Assembly (NCBI GenBank): GCA_018333955.1
Contig: JAGXSD010000055.1
Location: forward strand, 1 to 32,716
DNA from: Erysipelotrichia bacterium
Lineage (GTDB): Bacteria > Bacillota_I > Bacilli_A > Erysipelotrichales > Erysipelotrichaceae
Direction of reading: 5' to 3'
Length of the DNA: 32,716 nucleotides
Part shown: positions 1-9,600 of the stretch, piece by piece
Layout of the letters: every line of letters starts with the position of its first letter
Numbering within the stretch: position 1 is the first letter of the stretch
The notes under the pieces: generated by a model
Database searches by the model: none
What the model was told of the DNA's origin: nothing
Seen by the model: the letters and a program-made list of their open reading frames with translations, nothing else
Position numbers and translations under genes: made by a program

Positions 1-1
1 G

Positions 2-265
2 CTATCTGGATTAAGTGATGTATATTTCGCTCATCCCTATGCCTCTTGGGAAAGAGGAGCCAATGAGAAACACAATGGAATTTTAAGACGCTTCATTCCT
101 AAGGGGAAATCCCTTAAAGATTATACGGTCCAACAGATCAAACAAATGATGCATTGGATGAATCACTTGCCTCGTAAAATACTCAATTATCAAACACCGA
201 CTGAATCCATCTTATTCCACTTTAATCAAATTCAAGGTACAAACGGTTCCTTAGTGACTTCTTAA
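2..265 (+). CDS. IS30-family transposase, C-terminal part (cut by window edge)
   Basis: This is the last 87 codons of an open frame that enters from the left edge. The residues around DVYFAHPYASWERGANEKHN and ILRRFIPKGKSL match the end of the IS30 DDE catalytic domain; the glutamate in the ANEKHNG context is the expected third acidic residue. It ends with PTESILFHFNQ, the usual 'NYQTPxE' tail of the family. The enzyme would catalyse movement of its own element. The 5' part is outside the window, so it cannot be said whether the copy is intact. The reading frame seen here has no stops or frameshifts. Confidence 0.9.
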   Translation, partial: LSGLSDVYFAHPYASWERGANEKHNGILRRFIPKGKSLKDYTVQQIKQMMHWMNHLPRKILNYQTPTESILFHFNQIQGTNGSLVTS

Positions 266-298
266 TTCAAAGTGGACGACTTCTCATTGCAATTTACG
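266..298 (+). mobile_element. Probable right end of the IS30-type element
   Basis: The stretch directly after the transposase stop (CAAAGTGGACGACTTC, then ATTGCAATTTAC) has the position and composition of an IS30-family terminal repeat. The opposite end is outside the window, so the exact boundary and any target duplication cannot be read. The neighbouring minus-strand orphan gene takes its last residues and its stop codon from this stretch. Confidence 0.45.
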
Positions 299-640
299 GT
301 TATAATTAAAATTGTAACCAACGAAAAACTTCTCATAATCAATAATATTAAAATTGGAAATTAATAAAGGGGTTATATGCAAATCACTTAATGTTTGGTA
401 TTCAATTTCATTTGAAAAGTCAAAATCATTATCTATTCCATCACTCTCACATTTCAACCATTCAAATGCCAATTTTTTCGGATTTGATTCAGCTATGAAC
501 TTTTTAAGACCTGATTTGAATCTTACATAAAAGTACTGTTTGGTTTCACTTTCAATAAAACCATTTCCAAATGAATTATGAGTAACATATTTTCTTCGGG
601 AAGTAATATAAGCTAGTAGATTGAGTAACTCACTTGACAT
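284..640 (-). CDS. Hypothetical protein, 118 aa, 3' end inside the IS30 end
   Basis: I do not recognise this protein. It is acidic in the middle (ESDGIDNDFDF), rich in aromatic residues, and has no signal peptide or membrane segment. The start has a good Shine-Dalgarno (GAGAGGG, about 6 bases upstream) and lies 15 bp after the stop of the Smr-domain gene, so it is probably the third gene of that operon. The last residues (about RKLQ) and the TGA stop fall in the probable IS30 terminal repeat. The natural C-terminus may therefore have been replaced when the IS inserted, leaving a truncated or altered protein. Confidence 0.6.
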   Translation of the reverse strand: MSSELLNLLAYITSRRKYVTHNSFGNGFIESETKQYFYVRFKSGLKKFIAESNPKKLAFEWLKCESDGIDNDFDFSNEIEYQTLSDLHITPLLISNFNIIDYEKFFVGYNFNYNRKLQ

Positions 641-655
641 ACTTTGCCCTCTCTC

Positions 656-904
656 TCAATGTAACCTTAAGATTGTTCTTCCATTTCCAAAATCACTTAC
701 TTCAACAATTTTTTCGTGATGGTATTTGCTTCTTAAAAAGTCTCGCAAGACTGTCCCATTGTTATAACCATGAATTACACAAATATCTTGTATCTCAGTA
801 GGAATAAATCCTAGTAATCTATTCAAATATCTCTGAATCGCATCAACACTCATCCCATGAGCATCAAAATTATAGTGCTTCATCATAGAAATCACGACTT
901 TCAT
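656..904 (-). CDS. Small Smr-domain protein
   Basis: The protein is little more than one Smr (small MutS-related) domain. DAHGMSVDAIQRYL near residue 14 matches the 'DLHG(M/L)T..eA' opening of Smr domains. IHGYNNGTVLRDFL matches the central 'IxGxGxG.LR' loop, and NGRTILRL matches the closing 'G.GxTxVxL' strand. Smr domains of MutS2, SmrA and SmrB are nucleases acting on branched DNA or on mRNA at collided ribosomes; which applies here is unknown. The upstream 345-aa gene ends inside this gene (35-bp overlap), which suggests translational coupling. The ATGs at 886 and 883 are alternative starts; none has a clear Shine-Dalgarno. The central loop has asparagine where the second glycine is usual. 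Confidence 0.7.
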   Translation of the reverse strand: MKVVISMMKHYNFDAHGMSVDAIQRYLNRLLGFIPTEIQDICVIHGYNNGTVLRDFLRSKYHHEKIVEVSDFGNGRTILRLH

Positions 905-1907
905 AGTTCAAGTCTAGATCGAATTTATGAATCAAGTATTGCTCAAACAAATGAACATGATAACGATGTCCCTCATCAAATAAATGGTTTCTTAGAATTT
1001 TTACTTTTAGTAAGTCTGGAATGTCCTTGTAGATTCCTTTAGCTGCAAAGATTGTTAGTTCCGCAAGTCTATCCGAAAGCTTGCTCTGCATTTCCCACGA
1101 GTAATAATTACTCTTCATCAAGAAATCCATTTCTTCCGATTTTTTGTAGACTTCGTTAATGTTCACTGTCTTCTTATATAAGTTTTGAATTTGCTTTAGT
1201 TGAAACTCAATCTTTGTCTCAACATCACTTATTTTTTCATTCTTATTTGATCCAAAAAGAATAAGAAGTGTATCACTCCATTGAAATCCCGACTTAGATT
1301 CGAAACTTTCAGAGAATAACGAATAACTGCTAAAAACCTTTTCAGTGTTTAGGTTATCAATATTTAAATACATATCATCAAGATGATCCCATGTGATTTC
1401 ACTAGTATCATCTAATCCTTTTTTTGATGTAATTATTGAATATTTAACTTCGCCAAATCCCCTACGTCTTCTTAAATATTCAAATGTTTGCTCGACAGTT
1501 AGATCTTTAATGTCATTCATTGCTTTCTCTTTAAAACTGCCTAAGTTTGATATATTAAATAATTGAGTCATATCTACATATATATCAAACATCGAATTGA
1601 AGGCAATCTCATCCCCTATTTCAGACAAATCCTTCAGTGAATAATCTTGATTATTCACCACAAAGAGTTTCTCTTTCGAAATAGTCTCCAAAATCTTTGA
1701 CAAGAGTTCTGATCTATTAAATATCGACTTGTATTGTGCTTCATTCTTGGATGAAAGAAAATCAACTAAGTTTTCCTTTTCTTGAGCAAGCATATTCACT
1801 AGTTTAAATCCAAATAAAGCATTATCTAGCAATTCTAAAATCTCTTTTTCTATCGCAAGCGACACTTTAACCTTCTCATATGACTTAGATACGTTTATTT
1901 TCTTCAT
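870..1907 (-). CDS. Hypothetical 345-aa protein, first gene of a three-gene operon
   Basis: I do not recognise the family. The protein looks soluble and mostly helical, is rich in Lys, Glu and Leu, and has no signal peptide or membrane segments. Features visible by eye are an arginine cluster (EYLRRRRGFGE, about residues 143-153) and a C-terminal section with several histidines (LFDEGHRYHVHLFEQYLIHKF). The start is well supported by AGGAGGG eight bases upstream and a good promoter. It overlaps the Smr gene and is followed by the 118-aa orphan. Its place beside restriction systems suggests, but does not show, a defence or mobile-element role. Confidence 0.75.
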   Translation of the reverse strand: MKKINVSKSYEKVKVSLAIEKEILELLDNALFGFKLVNMLAQEKENLVDFLSSKNEAQYKSIFNRSELLSKILETISKEKLFVVNNQDYSLKDLSEIGDEIAFNSMFDIYVDMTQLFNISNLGSFKEKAMNDIKDLTVEQTFEYLRRRRGFGEVKYSIITSKKGLDDTSEITWDHLDDMYLNIDNLNTEKVFSSYSLFSESFESKSGFQWSDTLLILFGSNKNEKISDVETKIEFQLKQIQNLYKKTVNINEVYKKSEEMDFLMKSNYYSWEMQSKLSDRLAELTIFAAKGIYKDIPDLLKVKILRNHLFDEGHRYHVHLFEQYLIHKFDLDLNYESRDFYDEAL

Positions 1908-1925
1908 AATAGCCCTCCTGAGACT

Positions 1926-1954
1926 ACTTTAACACACATAAAAACCAAAGTCAA
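1926..1954 (-). promoter_or_regulatory. Sigma-A type promoter of the 345-aa/Smr operon
   Basis: On the minus strand TTGACT (1954-1949) and TAAAGT (1931-1926) are separated by exactly 17 bp, about 20 bp upstream of the start codon of the 345-aa gene. The palindrome at 1954-1983 touches the -35 box. Confidence 0.65.
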
Positions 1955-1983
1955 CATATATATTACATTTGTAATATATATGT
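1954..1983. promoter_or_regulatory. 30-bp operator-like palindrome
   Basis: Perfect inverted repeat with 14-bp arms, ACATATATATTACA and its reverse complement, separated by TT. The core TTACA-TT-TGTAA resembles operators of the BlaI/MecI/CopY repressor group (TACAnnTGTA). It abuts the -35 box of the minus-strand promoter, so a bound protein could block or activate it. No regulator of that family is encoded in the window. Confidence 0.5.
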
Positions 1984-2089
1984 AATACAATAGTTCACTC
2001 ATTAACATGCTGTTGCTTTTGATGCACCCAACATAATTGCTTATAAGGGTACATATAATGAATAGTAGAAATTGAAAACTAGAATCTTG

Positions 2090-2962
2090 TCAGGTTGAGT
2101 AACTTATCGATATTCTTTTGTACACTCTTGCGATTTCATTTGATTGCATCTCATCAAATTCATAAACACCCACGAAACGGAAAGATAGATTCCCTAGATG
2201 GTCCTTACTCTTCGCAAAAGTAATTCTGATATGTCTTTTTTGCTTTTCAAGCGTACTCATTTTTCTATTATCTTCTCTAGATTCAATGATATAATTCCAG
2301 TCCTCACTTAACTGATTAATCCAACCATGTTTTCCTGCTGATACAATTCTTTCGTTGTATGTAGCTGCTAATTGTGGACACCAAACATAGACATTGTCTT
2401 TTAAGGGGAAATAAGCCGATTGCATTCCTTTAACACGTTTTCCCAAAGCATTCGCAATATCACTAATTTTTCTAAATCTAACATCATCATCAACAGATAT
2501 TGATTGAATAGTCGCAATCTCATCCACTCTCTCCTTGATATCCCAAGGTTGAAAATCTTCTTTAGATCTTAGTATAGCTTTGATTTCATTTACAACTTCA
2601 TCAATTTGGGAATGAATTGATTCGATGCTTTCATAAGCTTTGATTCTTTTCAAAACAAACGTATGCGACTCATCCACTGCATCTAAAATCTCAAATAAAG
2701 TCATTGTTCGAAGATTATCTTCTGACTGCCTATTTATGTGATGATATTCATCGCATTCTATCCCAAAATTGATTTGGGGAAAGTACAAATCAATAAGTCC
2801 ATATCTACCATTTTTGTATCTGACATATTTCTGGGTTATGGGTTGCAAATCTAACCGATTAAGCTTAGTCCAAATCGCATTCAAAATGTAGTTTTCATAG
2901 TCTTTCTTCTTTGTTCGAGAGAAAGTCTTTATTAGATAATCTCTTTTTGCATTTGTTTCCAA
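2090..2962 (-). CDS. PvuRts1I/AbaSI-like modification-dependent restriction endonuclease
   Basis: The N-terminal half matches, from memory, the PvuRts1I nuclease domain: KKDYENYILNAIW, then the core LIDLYFPQINFGIECDEYHH. Asp58, Glu69, Asp71/Glu72 and His74-His75 fit its Vsr/PD-(D/E)xK-like active site (PvuRts1I has ADLYFPQLNLYLEIDEGHH). The C-terminal half (about 160-290) carries YVWCPQL, an EDWNYI segment and FRFVGVYEF, placed like the SRA-type reader of that family. The length, 290 aa, is also typical. Known members cut DNA containing 5-hydroxymethylcytosine or its glucosylated form, as in T-even phages. The start is TTG with GGAGG eight bases upstream. It lies 33 bp after mcrC on the same strand, so it is probably the third gene of the mcrBC operon. 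The exact modification recognised cannot be read from sequence. Confidence 0.82.
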   Translation of the reverse strand: METNAKRDYLIKTFSRTKKKDYENYILNAIWTKLNRLDLQPITQKYVRYKNGRYGLIDLYFPQINFGIECDEYHHINRQSEDNLRTMTLFEILDAVDESHTFVLKRIKAYESIESIHSQIDEVVNEIKAILRSKEDFQPWDIKERVDEIATIQSISVDDDVRFRKISDIANALGKRVKGMQSAYFPLKDNVYVWCPQLAATYNERIVSAGKHGWINQLSEDWNYIIESREDNRKMSTLEKQKRHIRITFAKSKDHLGNLSFRFVGVYEFDEMQSNEIARVYKRISISYST

Positions 2963-2995
2963 CTTGTTGTCCTCCCATATATCTTAACTATTTTC

Positions 2996-4045
2996 CTACC
3001 CAAAATGATCAATCACAATCTGATCTAATTGCCTTTGAATATGTGGAAAGTCATAATTTAAGTCAATTGTTTTAACACTAATCTTATTGCCACTCATAAT
3101 GTAACTGTGATTGGGATGAATAAGTTCATCTGTCTTCGCATACAAAACTAATCCAGAAACAGCAGTGTTAAAGTCTTTTAGTTGTTCTGCTTTGTTTTTT
3201 ACATACGTAAAAATTTGATACAAATTGCTCGATCTTATCGACTGTTTATCAAATTGAGTTTGCATGGTTTTGGCGTAAAATTTCGTATCGATAATAAGAA
3301 CTTTATTCCCTTGACTTAATGTAATATCACTTTGCATGATTGGAAGCATTGTACCTAACCCATCATCTAAAGACCATGGAATTTGAGTAGCTCGAGGATT
3401 GGTTTTCGGATAATGTTTAATATAATATTCAAGAATGAATTTCTCAAACAGTCGATGCAGTCTTTGCTCATCCAAGAAAGATTGCATTTTAAACTCACCT
3501 TGCTGAGTTGTTTGCAACATTCCCTCAACGATAAGCTGACAAATACTTATTAACATTCTATATGTTTGGTTATTACGATGGAATCGTAGTGTTGACCAAC
3601 GAATTAAGCTCAAATCCAAAGTATCAACATGAGAAAAATACAACATATTTCTTTTAAGTTCATTTTTATACTGAACATCAACACTTCCATGTTTTAAAAG
3701 CAATAATACTGTGGTTTTAATGATCTGATTGAAGATATTATTCTCAGATAATTCATCAAACTCACAATGAAGATATTGTTTCTTGGCTAATTTAAGTTTA
3801 ATTGATTCTTGAATGCTTATCTTACCTTTAACTGTAGATAAATCCTCACTTCGATCAATATACTGCTTATACATACCCTGTTTTATTTGCTGACCAATAC
3901 CTTTTGAAAGTATAGATGCAAACATATTATGGATATGATCAAAGTCTTCCTTAGTAATCTCTTCAAAGATTGATTGACTAAGGTTTGTGAATGCATATGA
4001 AAGCATATAATAAATGTTCTTTATTACAATGCTTTTATGTGTCAT
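2996..4045 (-). CDS. mcrC: McrC, nuclease subunit of the McrBC system
   Basis: McrC partners the McrB GTPase and supplies DNA cleavage. The N-terminal part (NIYYMLSYAF, DLSTVKGKISIQES, CEFDELSENNIFNQIIK) is typical of McrC. The C-terminal PD-(D/E)xK site is clear: Asp240 in QSDITL, then Asp253-Thr-Lys255 in LIIDTKFY. I place the start at 4045, where ATGA overlaps the mcrB stop and AGAGGA lies nine bases upstream. An ATG ten codons earlier (4075) would lengthen it to 359 aa but overlaps mcrB by 34 bp. At 349 aa it is complete. The next gene downstream is the PvuRts1I-like nuclease. Confidence 0.92.
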   Translation of the reverse strand: MTHKSIVIKNIYYMLSYAFTNLSQSIFEEITKEDFDHIHNMFASILSKGIGQQIKQGMYKQYIDRSEDLSTVKGKISIQESIKLKLAKKQYLHCEFDELSENNIFNQIIKTTVLLLLKHGSVDVQYKNELKRNMLYFSHVDTLDLSLIRWSTLRFHRNNQTYRMLISICQLIVEGMLQTTQQGEFKMQSFLDEQRLHRLFEKFILEYYIKHYPKTNPRATQIPWSLDDGLGTMLPIMQSDITLSQGNKVLIIDTKFYAKTMQTQFDKQSIRSSNLYQIFTYVKNKAEQLKDFNTAVSGLVLYAKTDELIHPNHSYIMSGNKISVKTIDLNYDFPHIQRQLDQIVIDHFG

Positions 4046-6450
4046 TGAAAGATTCCTCTTAAATTGTTTTCCCATCGATGTAATTTATTGGGTTCATCAA
4101 ACCAATATTCACTAATCATCGGAATAATTTCATACTCAATAATAGAATGTACCCATTCTTCTGAACATGCAGATTGACCTAAGAAATAACTATGTCCAAT
4201 ACAAAATCCTTTTCCTAAAGTGCGATCATTTGAAATATCATCGTTTAGTTCTTGTATCATAGTGATCAAATCATTAAATAAGTCATTATTTAATGCTTCT
4301 TGATATTTTTTAAATCCTTCAGTTGTGAATCCAGGTTCTAGTTCAAAGAAACTAAATCGACGTCTAAGTGCATAGTCAATCATTGCTAAACTTCTATCTG
4401 CAGTATTCATCATACCAATTAGATATACATTTTTAGGCACGATAAATGGCAATCCATTGTATGCAAGTGTAAGTTTATTTCCACGATAATCTTTTTCGAT
4501 TAACATGAGTAATTCGCCAAAAATCTTACTCAAGTTCCCTCTATTTATTTCATCAATGATAAAGAAATGTTCTTTATCTGGTTGATTTAGAGCTTGTTGG
4601 CAGAACCGATAGAATATGCCCATTCTTAACTCGAAACCATCCTCATTCGGTTTATATCCCATCATAAAGTCTTCGTATGAATAATTCTGATGGAATTGCA
4701 CAAACTCAATGCGAGTTTCATCTTTTTCACCCATCATTGAATAAGCTAGTCGATTTGCAGCATAAGTTTTGCCAACCCCTGGAGCACCTTGAAGAATTAT
4801 GTTCTTTTTATTTCTTAAGACTGCAACCAAAATATCATAACGCTGTTCTGTCATGAAGACTTCGTTCAAGAAATGTTCTTTTGTATATTTTTCATAGATG
4901 ACTTCGATATTATGCGTTTGGAAAAGTTCATTCAAAGTCATTTCAAAGTAAGGGTTGAGTATTAAGTCCTCAAATAATTCCTTTTCATCAATTTTGATAC
5001 ATGTTGAATTATGGTTTGGTGTCCACCATTTTTCAACTCCCGAGAATGGTTGATCACTTATACTCTCTTTTATAACTTCATATGGCCTTTCATACCATTG
5101 ATTACCGATTTCATTGTTTTCAATCAAAATATCAGAAGTAATTCTTCCTAGCAATTTAACTTCATTCCCAAAGCAAAGGTAAAAGTAATCTCCTTTCTTC
5201 ATAGTATACATGAAGCTTTCACCTTGGGTTGTATTTGAAACTCCTTTAGCTTTAGTCGTTCCATGAACTACCACAATATTTCTTTCCAAGAACTTTCTTT
5301 TGTTTGAGTTAGAGATTCCTGTGGATTCAGTTCCATGACTGATTTTCCATAATGCAGGGGAAGGATCTACATATAATGAAACACTTTCGAGATCAACTTG
5401 CTCAAGTGCACTAAATAATTCATCTCTTATTTTCCATTCAAAAGTTCCAAGACTATCTTGCGAGACATTTCTTCCCAAATATAGAATAGGCCACCATTTC
5501 AAATCTTCATCACTTTTTTCAATCACAGGACAATTGGTGTATTTTGCAATTCTTTGTGCCAATACTGAGGAACCTCGATTATAAAAATTGACTGAATTCC
5601 CATATTTTAAAGATAGTTGTCTACAAGTGGCTTGTCCTCCAATGTCCATTAATCTTTTCATGATTTCTAAACTTTGAATATTAAAAACATCTGGGTTTTT
5701 TAGAAGTTCTACCCATTTTTCCGTGGTTATGTTAGGAGTGTAGTCAGCAGGAAACCATTCATTAACCTTATTGTGATCTTGGAGGTAATATCTGCTAATA
5801 TAAAAGCCGAAATCAAATGTGAGTGTCTTCAGTTTTGGATCTCTATAGCACTCATCAGTAATATTTGCATTTAGTAAATATTTAATTTCAGAGTCTCTAC
5901 TTATTTCATCTGAAATCAAATCATATAGTTGATAAAAATTGAGTATGTTGTCTGCATATGCGCCTTTCTTAAAACTTTTCTCAAATTCTAAACTTTCCGC
6001 CACAGTTTTCACTTCCCCAAACTTGTAAATATAATATTTATCTGGATAGTGAAGCCAAAGATAAACAGTTATAGCATTTTCATTTTGATAGTGTTGACCG
6101 GTTTCAAATTGCGCATAAAGTAATTTCGAAGTATCTTTGAACAGTTTTATTCGCTCTAAAATATCCTTTGACTCATCAAATAAGTTAATAAACATAGCTC
6201 TAGTTTCTTCTGGGAACTTTTTCGCAATATCCATTATTACTAAATATGGATAATTATTATAGGATGCAAGTAGATTAGAGGTTTTAGACATAGCAATTTT
6301 TATCATACTTGAGAAATCTTCAGCATTAATATCCCAATGCTCTTGAAACCATTTAACTGCAATCCATTTGTATCTCTCATTTGGCCAATACTTAGGAAAG
6401 TCTTCCTTATATTTTGCTAATAACTCATTAAATACTTTTTTATTGATCAT
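4042..6450 (-). CDS. mcrB: McrB, AAA+ GTPase of the McrBC system
   Basis: McrB recognises modified cytosine through its N-terminal region and translocates DNA using GTP. The AAA+ domain fills the C-terminal third: Walker A GAPGVGKT (555-562), Walker B FFIIDEINRGN (629-639), the McrB-type NTADRS motif (681-687) and the basic RRRF finger (696-699). The first 500 residues are divergent. About 391-489 (MKKGDYFYLCFG, LLGRI, WWTP) looks like an EVE/PUA-type modified-base reader; this is inference. The start is set at 6450 because GGAG sits seven bases upstream; ATGs at 6456 and 6513 lack usable spacing. It is translationally coupled to mcrC through ATGA. At 802 aa it is longer than E. coli McrB because of the extra N-terminal domains. 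Confidence 0.92.
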   Translation of the reverse strand: MINKKVFNELLAKYKEDFPKYWPNERYKWIAVKWFQEHWDINAEDFSSMIKIAMSKTSNLLASYNNYPYLVIMDIAKKFPEETRAMFINLFDESKDILERIKLFKDTSKLLYAQFETGQHYQNENAITVYLWLHYPDKYYIYKFGEVKTVAESLEFEKSFKKGAYADNILNFYQLYDLISDEISRDSEIKYLLNANITDECYRDPKLKTLTFDFGFYISRYYLQDHNKVNEWFPADYTPNITTEKWVELLKNPDVFNIQSLEIMKRLMDIGGQATCRQLSLKYGNSVNFYNRGSSVLAQRIAKYTNCPVIEKSDEDLKWWPILYLGRNVSQDSLGTFEWKIRDELFSALEQVDLESVSLYVDPSPALWKISHGTESTGISNSNKRKFLERNIVVVHGTTKAKGVSNTTQGESFMYTMKKGDYFYLCFGNEVKLLGRITSDILIENNEIGNQWYERPYEVIKESISDQPFSGVEKWWTPNHNSTCIKIDEKELFEDLILNPYFEMTLNELFQTHNIEVIYEKYTKEHFLNEVFMTEQRYDILVAVLRNKKNIILQGAPGVGKTYAANRLAYSMMGEKDETRIEFVQFHQNYSYEDFMMGYKPNEDGFELRMGIFYRFCQQALNQPDKEHFFIIDEINRGNLSKIFGELLMLIEKDYRGNKLTLAYNGLPFIVPKNVYLIGMMNTADRSLAMIDYALRRRFSFFELEPGFTTEGFKKYQEALNNDLFNDLITMIQELNDDISNDRTLGKGFCIGHSYFLGQSACSEEWVHSIIEYEIIPMISEYWFDEPNKLHRWENNLRGIFQ

Positions 6451-6580
6451 TTTCATTCTCCATCTTTTCGATATATAAGCAAAAACGTGTGTAAATATAT
6501 TTAATCGTAACATGAAAATGTAAAATTATTCCTCATTTTTGATGATTTACCACACAATTCTACATGTTTGTAAAAGAATG

Positions 6581-6611
6581 TTTCAAATCTAACTAGTCGT
6601 TTTGCTATAAT
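6581..6611 (+). promoter_or_regulatory. Probable promoter of the UPF1-like helicase gene
   Basis: A consensus -10, TATAAT, lies at 6606-6611, 20 bp before the start codon. The -35 is weak: TTCAAA at 6582-6587 with an 18-bp spacer. The Shine-Dalgarno AAGGGG follows. The 180-bp interval 6451-6630 must also hold the divergent mcrB promoter, which I could not assign. Confidence 0.45.
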
Positions 6612-6630
6612 ATTCTTACAAAGGGGAATT

Positions 6631-9600
6631 ATGTCACACTGGATCTTAGACGTTTCACGAGCCATTCGTGAAGGTCGCTGGTTATCAATTGTCTACAACA
6701 ACAAAAGCAGTGAACAAACAAAGTTCTGGATAGCTTTTAAAGACATTGATCCACAAAGTAAGAAATGCATTGTGGACGTTTTTAACAGTTCAAAAACACC
6801 ATCCTTTTCAAAGGATTATGTTATTTACTTCAATCTCATTCAAAATGCAATGATTATTGAGGGTTCGTACGCTCCTATTTCAGAAAAACTACTAAACAAA
6901 ATAAACCAAAGTCCGGAGGATTTTGGTTTTCTTGAATATAGTGAAAGACTTCATAAAGTTTTAGCATATTACGAAACATGTTATAAGATCGATGCTCAAC
7001 CTTATGAACAAGAATTCTCAGTCATTCCTAGTATAGATTTAGACACTTTTAAAGATAACAGAATCCATTGTAATCAAGTAACCTTTGATAGTATTGTGGG
7101 TACACTTCATCGCCAACTGAATATTAGACAAAGAGGCGGTGTAATGTATGAGCGAATTGTAATGAATGCTTTAAGCATCCATTCTAAAACAAAAGGCATC
7201 ATCCCTATTGCTTACTATACTGTGAATATAGATATTGAATCAAAAACATTGATCAAAGATGAAGAACTGGAGTTTAATAATCAGTTTATAAATCAAAAAG
7301 ATGAGAATCCTCTTAACCTTAATGATTATCTTGATGTTGAGTTTAGTTTCTTTAAAGAAAAATTCTTAGAACACAAACAAGAATTTATTGAACAACTAAA
7401 ATCACATTTAAGTCATGATGAAAAACTGGATGAACTTCCTTATTTCTTAAAAATTGTTAGTAAACATGTCATATCATTATCCAATGAATACGATTCTATT
7501 CAACATAAATATGATGAAGGAAAATTGACTCCTGGTATTCAATCTTTCTTTGGAATGACAACTTCTACTGACAAGCGAAGACAAACACGAAAGATTGTTC
7601 TTGGATCTACAAGAGTTAATACCAATCAACTTCGCATCATTCATCATGCTGTAAATTATAATGTCACCTTTGTTCAAGGTCCACCAGGATCAGGGAAAAG
7701 TGTTTCAATCGAAAACATTCTACATTCCTCCATCCACAATGGTGACTGTGTATGTGTAACCTCAAATAATAATGAGGCTGTTGATAATATCATTAATAAC
7801 CTTAAAAAGATTAAGTTTAACGGTGTTAGTATTAAATATCCTTTTATTCGACTTGGTAATGATAACTATATAGAAGTTGCTCTTAAAGAGATGCATCAAA
7901 GAGCACATTACTTTAAGATGAGAAAAGATATTTCGGAACATAAAAATCAATTAAAGGAATTAAGAGCAAAGATTAATCAGACTATGAGTGGAGTGTCACA
8001 AATTGTAGCGGATTATGAAAGGAAATTAGAACTTAAAGATTCTATTAAAACCATAGAAAACCTCATTGAAACAACAGAATCAATGAACATTGCAGAAGAA
8101 AATAAAGCTGCTGCAAAAATTGATTATGAGGCACAAATTGTTTATCTGCACAATCAAATCCCACAAGTTGAAGAAACCTTAGATTTTATTGATTTGGGGT
8201 TTGATCAAAATCTTGTGAATGAATATCTTGCTTGTTTAGGAGATTCTTATGGATTTAAATTATTCGAACCAAAACATAAAGCATTACTTGAAATTATTCT
8301 TAAAGACAATGAAAAAGAAAGACTAAAAGACTTCAAAACATTCATTAAATTAGAAGAAGGTTTTAAGAGTCTTGTATCGTGTTTTCCGATTATTTTCTCA
8401 ACAAATGTATCAATGTTAAAGTTAGGAACTCCGGAATCTTATTTTGATTTAGTAGTCATAGAGGAAGCCTCTCAAAGTAATTCAGCTCTATCACTTATCC
8501 CACTTAATAGAAGCAAACGAGTCTGTGTCATTGGTGATCCAAAGCAACTTCAACCCGTAGTTAGTTTGAGTGAAGAGAAAAATGAACAACTTCGATTACA
8601 TTATAAAGTTCCTTCCCATTATAATTACAAACTTAAGTCTGTGTTTAACACCCTTATGGACGTGGATATCATATCCAAGTTTATATTCTTGAATAAACAT
8701 TATCGTTGTCACAAGAAGATAGCACGATTCTCAAATGTTAAATACTATGATAATCAACTAGATATCCAAACCGACTACAATAATCCTACTCCACTCAAGC
8801 TTATTGATATTAAGAATGCGGTTGCCTCTGGTAAAAACTCTTCACACAGTGATATCGAAGTGATTATACAGGAAATTCGTAGTACTCCAGCAAATAAAGA
8901 AATTGGAATTGTTACTCCCTTTAGAAATCAAGCCATAAGAATAGAAGAAAGGCTTGAAAAAGAGAATATTACTAACGTCAAGGTAGGTACTATTCATACG
9001 TTTCAAGGACAAGAAAAAGATAAAATCATTTTAAGCAGTGCTATTACTTCTTCAACTACTGCTGGAGCATTTGATTTCATTAAAAATAATCGTGAACTCA
9101 TCAATGTCGCAACCACTCGACCTAAAGAGGAATTAGTAGTGATTGCGGATGTTGATCAAATCAAACGATTATCTGGTTCTGAAATGAATGATTATAGTGA
9201 ATTAATCTATTATGTACAAAGTAATGGGGAAACACAGATTAGAGAACAAGCACTAGATACTTTTGAATCAAGGGCATATAACACTAAGAAATATAATTCC
9301 GAATCAGAAGCCGAGTTTATTCAAACACTAGCTCAAATCAAGTCTTCTGTACAGAAATTTACTTTCGCAGATAAATCAAGAATCAGTGATGTTTTGAACT
9401 TAGATATTCTTAAAAAAGAAGATAGATCGTTATTCAATTATGGAATAAAAGCTCATTTCGACTTTGTGGTATTTGATCATAATAAACATCCATTATTAAT
9501 TATTGAAATATGTGGAGACGAACATTTCACTGATCCAGTAGTAATGGCTAATGATAAGAAAAAACTTGAAATATGTAAGAAGTACAATATTCATTTAATC

